Shown here in pieces: positions 1-4,984 of a DNA stretch of 7,252 bases; within the stretch, counting starts at the first letter, position 1, and each line of letters begins with the position of its first letter. Source of the DNA: Comamonadaceae bacterium (GTDB lineage: Bacteria; Pseudomonadota; Gammaproteobacteria; Burkholderiales; Burkholderiaceae_C); contig CANLWQ010000100.1 in assembly GCA_947494405.1 (NCBI GenBank), positions 1-7,252 on the forward strand, in the 5' to 3' direction. The position numbers and the translations under genes were made by a program. The notes beneath the pieces were generated by a model. The model was not told the origin of the DNA. It saw nothing but the letters and a program-made list of their open reading frames with translations, and searched no databases.

Positions 1-53
1 ACATCTAAAGTGTTTACGCCTATAGAGCCAGTTGAACCCAAAACTGTCAGCAT
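1..53 (-). CDS. dxr: 1-deoxy-D-xylulose 5-phosphate reductoisomerase, N-terminal fragment (partial)
   Basis: The first 17 codons of a gene that continues beyond the left edge. The peptide starts MLTVLGSTGSIGVNTLD, which is the Dxr N-terminus: beta strand 1 followed by the GSTGSIG NADPH-binding loop (residues 6-12). Dxr converts 1-deoxy-D-xylulose 5-phosphate to 2-C-methyl-D-erythritol 4-phosphate with NADPH and a divalent metal, the first committed step of the MEP isoprenoid pathway, in the cytosol. The start at 53 is fixed because the codon just upstream in frame is TAA. The N-terminus is a few residues shorter than in the E. coli enzyme. The gene lies 14 bases after the cdsA stop and the Shine-Dalgarno match is weak, so translation may be coupled to cdsA. 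Location after cdsA agrees with the usual betaproteobacterial order. The catalytic part is outside the window. Confidence 0.9.
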   Translation of the reverse strand, partial: MLTVLGSTGSIGVNTLD

Positions 54-67
54 TTATGTCATAGCTT

Positions 68-901
68 TCATAACAAAGCCAACATGACCGCCAAGGGCAG
101 AGTTGGCAAAATTGCGTCTATGCGATCCAGTATGCCACCGTGGCCTGGTAGCAATTGACTGCTGTCTTTGGCGCCGGCACTGCGCTTTACCAAGGACTCA
201 ATCAAGTCCCCAACTACGCTCATCATCACCAAAAATATCAAACCCAGAATGAAAACAACAAAGCCATGGGCATACAGTCGATCAAATAAGCTTTGAGAAG
301 GCAGAGAAAAATACTCAACCGCTGCCAACCAAATAAACCCGATAGAAAACACACCCAGCATGGCACCCCCCACACCCTCCCAAGTTTTTCCAGGGCTTAT
401 TTCAGGCGCTAGCTTGTGCCGTCCCCAAGCTTTGCCCGAAAAGTAGGCTGCTATGTCTGCCATCCACACCACCAAAAGAGACGATAGCAAGAAATCAATA
501 CCAAAAGTTTTGGACACCACCAAAGCCAGCCATGTGCAACATAAGACCACGGCACCAATTGCAAGCCTCAATAATGCAGGAATTCGGGTCCACCTCGTCA
601 CTCCCCCCGCCAATAAATAAGCCCCCAACAAAACCCACACTGCGCCAACCATCAACCAAAAAACGCGATCGAAAAAAAACAGTAATTTAAATTGCCAGAC
701 GCAAGCACAAAACGCGGCACAGACAGCGGTCATCCATAGAGCTTTGTAGCGACTGAGGCTATTGAGTCTGCCCCACTCCCAAGCAGCCGCACTGATTAAA
801 ACCAATCCAGCTAAAGCCGTCCAAAAGATATCAGGGTGTAAGACCGCTGGGAATAAAAATCCTAATAAGACCAAGGCGGTAATGATGCGTTGCTTAAGCA
901 T
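68..901 (-). CDS. cdsA: Phosphatidate cytidylyltransferase (CDP-diglyceride synthase)
   Basis: An integral inner-membrane enzyme that makes CDP-diacylglycerol from phosphatidic acid and CTP, the precursor of all major phospholipids. The 277-residue product is strongly hydrophobic, with about eight membrane segments between residues 8 and 277, as expected for CdsA. The C-terminal family signature is complete at residues 236-262: SLVKR, then AKD at 244-246, then PGHGGILDRID at 252-262. These are the conserved polar and acidic residues of the CTP/metal site. A second conserved stretch is SPGKTWEG at 169-176. The MLKQRIITALVLL start is typical of the family. The start lies 13 bases after the frr stop with only a weak GAG-type ribosome binding site that abuts that stop, which suggests translational coupling. 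It is followed after 14 bases by dxr. The gene uppS, usually found just upstream in this cluster, is absent here. Confidence 0.97.
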   Translation of the reverse strand: MLKQRIITALVLLGFLFPAVLHPDIFWTALAGLVLISAAAWEWGRLNSLSRYKALWMTAVCAAFCACVWQFKLLFFFDRVFWLMVGAVWVLLGAYLLAGGVTRWTRIPALLRLAIGAVVLCCTWLALVVSKTFGIDFLLSSLLVVWMADIAAYFSGKAWGRHKLAPEISPGKTWEGVGGAMLGVFSIGFIWLAAVEYFSLPSQSLFDRLYAHGFVVFILGLIFLVMMSVVGDLIESLVKRSAGAKDSSQLLPGHGGILDRIDAILPTLPLAVMLALL

Positions 902-914
902 GCAAAGTCATCTC

Positions 915-1475
915 TTAGACCGCCATGATTTCTTGTTCTTTCGCTGCCATCAGTTTGTCGATATCAACAATATGTTTATCGGTGACCTTTTGAATGTCTG
1001 CTTCGGCGCGCTTTTGGTCGTCTTCAGAAGCCAGTTTGTCTTTCACCAACTTTTTAACGGATTCATTTCCATCGCGGCGTAAATTTCGAATAGCCACTTT
1101 GGCGTTTTCACCTTCGGTTCTAACCACCTTGGTCATCTCTTTGCGACGCTCCTCCGACATGGGCGGCATTGGAACGCGAATCAAGTCACCCATAGATGCG
1201 GGATTCAAGCCCAGATCGCTTTCACGAATCGCTTTTTCAATCTTGGGACCCAGTCCCTTTTCCCAAGGCTGAACGCTGATGGTGCGCGCATCCAATAAAG
1301 AGATATTGGCAAGCTGAGACAGGGGTGTAGGGTTACCGTAATACTCAACCATCACGTGGTCCAGCAGGCCTGGGTTGGCCCGCCCTGAGCGTATTTTGGA
1401 CAAGCTGTTGCTAAAAGCAGCAATCGATTGATCCATTTTGCTTTCTATGTTTTTCTTAATCTCTGCAATAGCCAT
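915..1475 (-). CDS. frr: Ribosome recycling factor (RRF)
   Basis: RRF acts with EF-G to split the post-termination ribosome complex and free the 50S subunit from mRNA and tRNA. The 186-residue length matches the family (185 in E. coli). Visible RRF hallmarks are KIRSGRANP at 27-35 in the first long helix, YYGNPTPL at 45-52, the turn [13 protein letters not shown] at 71-83, and IRNLRRDGN at 129-137 in the last helix, with basic residues that contact 23S rRNA. The rest is the charged helical domain I ending in KEQEIMAV. The ATG is preceded by GAGG with 6 bases of spacing (1482-1485), which supports this start. It follows pyrH after 27 bases and cdsA starts 13 bases downstream, so co-transcription is very likely. 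Nothing in the protein looks unusual. Confidence 0.98.
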   Translation of the reverse strand: MAIAEIKKNIESKMDQSIAAFSNSLSKIRSGRANPGLLDHVMVEYYGNPTPLSQLANISLLDARTISVQPWEKGLGPKIEKAIRESDLGLNPASMGDLIRVPMPPMSEERRKEMTKVVRTEGENAKVAIRNLRRDGNESVKKLVKDKLASEDDQKRAEADIQKVTDKHIVDIDKLMAAKEQEIMAV

Positions 1476-1502
1476 CTTCTTCCTCTTTCAGATTGACAGA
1501 CT

Positions 1503-2225
1503 TCAGGCAAACACCAGAGTGCCCTCGTCCTCGCCCATGACCACGCGCTTCAATGCGCCGTGTTTAAAAATTGAAAAAACAGTGATTGGGAGTTTTTGAT
1601 CACGACACAAGGCAAAAGCAGTGGCATCCATGATGCCTAAATTGCCTTGAATGGCTTGGTCAAAACTGATTTTTGTGTAACGGGTGGCCGTTGCATCTTT
1701 GTGCGGGTCTGAAGTGTAAACACCATCGACCTTGGTGGCTTTCAGAACCATTTCCGCACCAATTTCTGCGCCGCGTAACGCCGCGGCTGTGTCGGTAGTG
1801 AAAAAGGGGTTGCCTGTGCCTGCGGCAAAAACCACTACTTTGCCCTCTTCTAGGTATTGCAAAGCTTTGGGTCGCACGTAAGGTTCAACCACTTGCTCAA
1901 TGCCAATGGCCGACATCACGCGGGCAATAAGACCTGCCTTGTTCATCGTGTCAGCCAAGGCTAAAGCATTCATCACCGTCGCCAACATGCCCATGTAATC
2001 GGCAGTGGCTCGGTCCATACCCACAGAACCTCCAGCAACGCCTCGGAAAATATTACCGCCACCAATCACAACCGCTACTTCAACCCCAAGACGTGTGATT
2101 TCGGCTATCTCTTCAACCATGCGAACGATGGTGGCTCTGTTGATACCAAAAGCGTCGTCACCCATCAAAGCCTCGCCCGACAACTTAAGCAATATTCGCT
2201 TATAGGCTGGTTTTTTTAAAGTCAT
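1503..2225 (-). CDS. pyrH: Uridylate kinase (UMP kinase)
   Basis: A bacterial-type UMP kinase of the amino acid kinase fold. It phosphorylates UMP to UDP with ATP in the cytosol, feeding pyrimidine nucleotide synthesis; in the well-studied enzymes it is a hexamer, activated by GTP and inhibited by UTP. The product is 240 residues, the usual size. Motifs in order are KLSGEAL at 14-20 (phosphate-binding lysine loop), IGGGNIFRG at 54-62, DYMGMLAT at 76-83 (UMP side), [10 protein letters not shown] at 136-145, and [13 protein letters not shown] at 162-174 (ATP side). The start is supported by GGAGG 5 bases upstream (2231-2235). A terminator-like hairpin separates it from tsf, so its expression probably depends on readthrough or on a promoter I cannot identify. 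frr follows after 27 bases. Confidence 0.98.
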   Translation of the reverse strand: MTLKKPAYKRILLKLSGEALMGDDAFGINRATIVRMVEEIAEITRLGVEVAVVIGGGNIFRGVAGGSVGMDRATADYMGMLATVMNALALADTMNKAGLIARVMSAIGIEQVVEPYVRPKALQYLEEGKVVVFAAGTGNPFFTTDTAAALRGAEIGAEMVLKATKVDGVYTSDPHKDATATRYTKISFDQAIQGNLGIMDATAFALCRDQKLPITVFSIFKHGALKRVVMGEDEGTLVFA

Positions 2226-2269
2226 TCAGGCCTCCAATGGTGTGAGAGTTTAACGAGTTGGGCACAGGT

Positions 2270-2296
2270 AAAAGAAAGGGGACTTTCGTCCCCTTT
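2270..2296 (-). terminator. Terminator-like hairpin between tsf and pyrH
   Basis: Read on the minus strand, the arms are AAAGGGGAC (2296-2288) and GTCCCCTTT (2283-2275), a perfect 9-bp stem closed by a GAAA tetraloop, followed by CTTTT. It begins 10 bases after the tsf stop. The U-tract is short and broken by one C, so termination may be partial, which would allow some readthrough into pyrH. The loop is GNRA type, which stabilises RNA hairpins. Identification is from sequence structure only. Confidence 0.8.
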
Positions 2297-2306
2297 GTTT
2301 TCATCA

Positions 2307-3200
2307 TCAAGTTGATTGTTTTGCTGCGGCTACTTGAGCTGCCACCTCGGCAGCAAAGTCATCGACTTTGCGCTCAATACCCTCCCCAACCACATACATC
2401 GTGAATGAATTGACCGTGGTTTTAACCGCTTGAAGCATTTGAGCGACGGTTTGTTTGTCGTTCTTCACAAAGGGCTGGTCAAACAAAGAAACTTCCTTGA
2501 GGTACTTTTGAACCGCACCTTCAATCATTTTTGCAGCAATGTCAGCGGGCTTGCCTGATTCAGCAGCCTTGGCCGTCGCAACCGAGCGCTCGCGTTCTAT
2601 CAGTTCGGCAGGCACATCTGCGCTGGTCAAGGAGACCGGTTTCATGGCGGCCACATGCATGGCGACATCACGTGCTGCGCCTTCGTCCCCTGTGTATTCA
2701 ACCACCACACCGATACGCGTTCCGTGCAAATAGGATGTCAGTGCAGAGCCGCCATTGAAAAGCTTGAAGCGACGAAAACTCATGTTTTCACCAATCTTGC
2801 CAATCAGTCCTTTTCGCACATCTTCAAGAGTAGGACCAAAACCGTCTTGGGTGTAAGGCAAAGCGCCAAGGGCTTCAATATCCGCAGGCTTGTGAAGTGC
2901 CGCCAATTGGGCTGCAGCTTGTGTCAAAGCCAAGAAACTGTCATTTTTTGTCACAAAGTCAGTTTCGCAATTGACCTCAAGCAACGCGCCCGATTGGCCA
3001 TCGATAAAGCTGCTGACAACGCCTTCAGCAGTTACTCGTGCTGCAGCCTTGCTGGCTTTGCTGCCCAACTTAACCCGTAACAACTCTTCCGCTTTAACCA
3101 TATCGCCTTCAGCTTCGCTCAAGGCTTTTTTGCACTCCATCATGGGTGCATCGGTTTTGGCTCGCAGTTCAGCGACCATGCTTGCAGTAATTGCTGCCAT
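2307..3200 (-). CDS. tsf: Translation elongation factor Ts
   Basis: EF-Ts is the guanine nucleotide exchange factor that regenerates EF-Tu-GTP by releasing GDP. The 297-residue product shows an N-terminal UBA-like domain with [16 protein letters not shown] at 12-27 (first family signature; the TDAP variant is common in betaproteobacteria). The core follows with [13 protein letters not shown] at 75-87; T80, D81 and F82 match the TDF motif that inserts near the EF-Tu Mg2+ site. Residues 180-188 (AMHVAAMKP) match the conserved core helix. The tail ends in an Ala-rich helix. The start is supported by AGGAG with 5 bases of spacing (3206-3210). The gene ends in three consecutive in-frame TGA codons (2309-2301). 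It follows rpsB, as in nearly all bacteria, but with a terminator-like hairpin between them. Confidence 0.98.
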   Translation of the reverse strand: MAAITASMVAELRAKTDAPMMECKKALSEAEGDMVKAEELLRVKLGSKASKAAARVTAEGVVSSFIDGQSGALLEVNCETDFVTKNDSFLALTQAAAQLAALHKPADIEALGALPYTQDGFGPTLEDVRKGLIGKIGENMSFRRFKLFNGGSALTSYLHGTRIGVVVEYTGDEGAARDVAMHVAAMKPVSLTSADVPAELIERERSVATAKAAESGKPADIAAKMIEGAVQKYLKEVSLFDQPFVKNDKQTVAQMLQAVKTTVNSFTMYVVGEGIERKVDDFAAEVAAQVAAAKQST

Positions 3201-3239
3201 AAAAACTCCTGTTAAATCAATGTAGGTGTGTGTGTTGCG

Positions 3240-3265
3240 AAAAAGGGGCCTCTTAAGCCCCTTTT
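3240..3265 (-). terminator. Rho-independent terminator or attenuator between rpsB and tsf
   Basis: Read on the minus strand, the arms AAAAGGGGC (3265-3257) and GCCCCTTTT (3249-3241) form a perfect 9-bp stem with a 7-base loop. Five T residues run from 3244 to 3240. It starts 17 bases after the rpsB stop and ends 39 bases before the tsf start. The structure is that of an intrinsic terminator. Because tsf has no obvious promoter of its own, partial termination (attenuation) that lowers tsf relative to rpsB is the likely role. Confidence 0.85.
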
Positions 3266-3282
3266 AAATGGATGAGTGAGAT

Positions 3283-4035
3283 TTAAGCTTGAGCGGAATT
3301 TTCCACTTCGACAAACTCATCAGAGTCTTCACTCACAGCTTTAATCACATCGCTGACAGCATTGGCACGACCTTCCAAAATCGCGTCTGCAATACCACGG
3401 GCATAAAGCGTCACAGCCTTGGACGAGTCATCATTGCCGGGAATCACGTAATCGATACCTTCAGGGGAGTGGTTAGAGTCAACCACGCCAATCAAAGGAA
3501 TACCGAGCTTTTTGGCTTCGGCAATGGCAATTTTGTGAAAACCCACATCAATCACAAAAATCGCATCAGGCAAAGTGGCCATGTCTTGGATGCCACCAAT
3601 GTCTTTTTCGAGTTTTTCAAGTTCGCGCATGAACACCAATTGTTCTTTTTTCGACATGGCCTCAAGGCCCACCTCTTGTTGAACTTTCATGTCTTTCAAA
3701 CGCTTGATAGACGTTTTGACAGTTTTGAAGTTGGTCAACATGCCGCCCAACCAGCGTTGGTCCACGAAAGGAACAGACGCCCTTTTGGCTTCGGAAGAAA
3801 TGATTTCACGGGCTTGGCGTTTGGTGCCGACCATCAAAATGGTGCCGCGGTTTGCCGCCAATTGCTTGGCAAACTTCATCGCGTCTTGGAACATGGGCAA
3901 TGTTTTTTCCAAGTTGATGATGTGAATTTTGTTGCGATGACCGAAAATAAAAGGGGCCATCTTGGGGTTCCAGAAGCGGGTTTGGTGACCGAAATGGACA
4001 CCGGCTTCCAGCATTTCGCGCATGGATGTAGACAT
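3283..4035 (-). CDS. rpsB: 30S ribosomal protein S2
   Basis: S2 is a late-assembling protein of the small ribosomal subunit and in gammaproteobacteria also represses its own operon through its mRNA leader. The 250-residue product opens with [19 protein letters not shown], the classic S2 N-terminus. It also has [20 protein letters not shown] at 20-39, [12 protein letters not shown] at 94-105, and the second S2 signature at 156-180 (PDAIFVIDV...AKKLGIP). [17 protein letters not shown] at 188-204 is also conserved. The acidic tail (233-247) is slightly longer than in E. coli S2 (241 residues). The start at 4035 is chosen because GGAG lies 7 bases upstream and family alignment begins here. The frame stays open to a GTG at 4080, but that would add 15 non-conserved residues and lacks a ribosome binding site. 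Confidence 0.98.
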   Translation of the reverse strand: MSTSMREMLEAGVHFGHQTRFWNPKMAPFIFGHRNKIHIINLEKTLPMFQDAMKFAKQLAANRGTILMVGTKRQAREIISSEAKRASVPFVDQRWLGGMLTNFKTVKTSIKRLKDMKVQQEVGLEAMSKKEQLVFMRELEKLEKDIGGIQDMATLPDAIFVIDVGFHKIAIAEAKKLGIPLIGVVDSNHSPEGIDYVIPGNDDSSKAVTLYARGIADAILEGRANAVSDVIKAVSEDSDEFVEVENSAQA

Positions 4036-4042
4036 AAATAAA

Positions 4043-4046
4043 CTCC
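4043..4046 (-). promoter_or_regulatory. rpsB ribosome binding site
   Basis: GGAG on the minus strand with a 7-base AT-only spacer to the ATG at 4035. It decides in favour of the 250-residue form of S2 and against the upstream GTG at 4080. It lies 16 bases downstream of the leader helix, close enough for a protein bound to that helix to block ribosome entry. Confidence 0.85.
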
Positions 4047-4062
4047 AAAGGTTAAGTCTGAG

Positions 4063-4120
4063 CCAGTTCTTTATTGCCACAACTTAAGTATTAAGCTGAA
4101 CAACACCTTGTGGGAACTGG
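4063..4120 (-). promoter_or_regulatory. rpsB leader RNA: bulged long-range helix with inner hairpin, candidate S2 autoregulatory element
   Basis: Read on the minus strand, CCAGTTC (4120-4114) pairs perfectly with GAACTGG (4069-4063), and the adjoining CCACAA (4113-4108) pairs with TTGTGG (4082-4077). Together they form a 13-bp helix with a 7-base bulge, CAATAAA (4076-4070), on the 3' side. Inside, CTTAA (4095-4091) and TTAAG (4087-4083) form a 5-bp hairpin that directly abuts the helix. GGTGTTGTTCAG (4107-4096) is left unpaired. The element ends 16 bases before the ribosome binding site. In E. coli S2 represses rpsB-tsf by binding a structured leader (the region of the t44 RNA family); an equivalent role here is an inference from position and structure, not from sequence identity. 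Confidence 0.55.
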
Positions 4121-4135
4121 TTTGGGATTTGCTTC

Positions 4136-4153
4136 TTGCAAGAGACCTTGCAA
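4136..4153 (-). promoter_or_regulatory. Upstream hairpin of the rpsB leader
   Basis: TTGCAAG and CTTGCAA form a perfect 7-bp stem around a 4-base loop (GTCT on the minus strand). It has no U-tract, so it is not a terminator. If transcription starts near 4162 it would be the first stem-loop of the rpsB transcript, about 9 bases from its 5' end, followed by the larger helix at 4063-4120. It could protect the 5' end or form part of the autoregulatory fold. Confidence 0.5.
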
Positions 4154-4168
4154 TTCAAAAGCAATATG

Positions 4169-4188
4169 ATTTTAGCATACAGGTATGC
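4169..4188 (-). promoter_or_regulatory. Candidate rpsB promoter (extended -10) with abutting palindrome
   Basis: On the minus strand TGC (4177-4175) followed by TAAAAT (4174-4169) fits an extended -10 element, placing the start of transcription near 4162 and giving a leader of about 127 bases. No good -35 hexamer lies at 16-18 bases upstream, which is tolerated by extended -10 promoters. A perfect palindrome, GCATAC and GTATGC separated by two bases (4175-4188), covers the TGC and the spacer. This is the only convincing promoter-like site in the gap between the SDR gene and rpsB. No terminator was seen after the SDR gene, so readthrough from rnr is also possible. Confidence 0.45.
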
Positions 4189-4207
4189 GCCAAAGCCATG
4201 GGTATTG

Positions 4208-4960
4208 TTAGCCGCGCCCCACGAATGGCATATTGGTCGCCATCACAGTGTGAAAAAGCACATTCGCAGTTAAAGGCAAGTTAGCCATGTAAAGAATGGA
4301 CTCCCCCACATGCTTGACATCCATCAGTGGTTCTTTGGCAATTTCACCATTGGCCTGCAAAATGCCTGTGGCCATTTTGGCAACCATGTCAGTCGCTGCG
4401 TTGCCAATATCAATTTGTCCAACTGCGATGCCATATTTGCGACCATCAAGAGACGCTGTTTTGGTCAAGCCCGTGACTGCATGTTTGGTCGCGGTGTATG
4501 CAATGGAATTCGGTCGCGGGGTGTATGCAGAAATAGACCCATTGTTGATGATTCTTCCGCCTTGAGGGGTTTGTGATTTCATCGCAATGAAAGCTTGTTG
4601 TAAACAGTAAAACATGCCGTTGAGATTGATATCAACCACATTGCGCCATTGCTCCACGCTTAACTCTTCCAAAGGAACGCCAGGGGCACTTACGCCTGCA
4701 TTGTTAAAAAGTAAATCGACACGTCCCCATTGACTGAGCACTTTGGCAAAGAGGGTTTTAACAGCGTGCGGGTCAGCCACATCGGCCGACAGTGGCAAAC
4801 AAGCCGCGGGTGACGGGGCTGAATGCGCGACTTCTTCCAAAATTTGCAAACGTCTACCCACCAAGGCAACGCGCCAACCATCTGCCAACAAAGCCAAAGC
4901 AGCTGCTTTGCCAATACCGGTACCTGCACCCGTGACTATGGCTATTTTGGAATGGGACAT
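4208..4960 (-). CDS. Short-chain dehydrogenase/reductase (SDR), substrate unknown
   Basis: A classical SDR of 250 residues, the usual length, with a single Rossmann domain. The cofactor loop TGAGTGIG is at 10-17, NNAG at 86-89, the helix-4 Asn at 112 or 114 in DINLNG, and the catalytic Ser142, Tyr155 and Lys159 (YTATK), with Ser and Tyr 13 residues apart as expected. Arg36-Arg37 after the second strand (VALVGRR) in place of an Asp suggest NADP(H) rather than NAD(H), an inference. No signal peptide or membrane segment is seen, so it is probably cytosolic. The ATG has an AAGGAG box with 8 bases of spacing (4969-4974), and lies 24 bases after the rnr stop, so the two are likely co-transcribed. 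The substrate cannot be told from sequence; nothing links it to a named pathway. It is not FabG-like in context because no fatty-acid genes are near. Confidence 0.93.
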   Translation of the reverse strand: MSHSKIAIVTGAGTGIGKAAALALLADGWRVALVGRRLQILEEVAHSAPSPAACLPLSADVADPHAVKTLFAKVLSQWGRVDLLFNNAGVSAPGVPLEELSVEQWRNVVDINLNGMFYCLQQAFIAMKSQTPQGGRIINNGSISAYTPRPNSIAYTATKHAVTGLTKTASLDGRKYGIAVGQIDIGNAATDMVAKMATGILQANGEIAKEPLMDVKHVGESILYMANLPLTANVLFHTVMATNMPFVGRG

Positions 4961-4984
4961 ACAAGAATCTCCTTTATGTGCTTT

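Noticed and set aside
2531..3225. Plus-strand open frames of 64-141 codons opposite tsf
   Set aside because: They are antisense shadows of EF-Ts in different overlapping frames, with no domain.
3201..3239. A tsf promoter downstream of the rpsB-tsf hairpin
   Set aside because: A TACATT can be found but no -35 or extended -10 goes with it; the CA-repeat tract here is not otherwise informative.
3289..4041. A 250-codon plus-strand open frame opposite almost all of rpsB
   Set aside because: It exactly shadows a certain ribosomal protein gene on the other strand, shows no recognisable domain, and is rich in His and Phe as expected from the antisense of S2 codons.
4036..4080. A 15-residue N-terminal extension of S2 from a GTG at 4080
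   Set aside because: The extension is not conserved, has no ribosome binding site, and lies within the structured leader; GGAG before the ATG at 4035 fits the normal S2 start.
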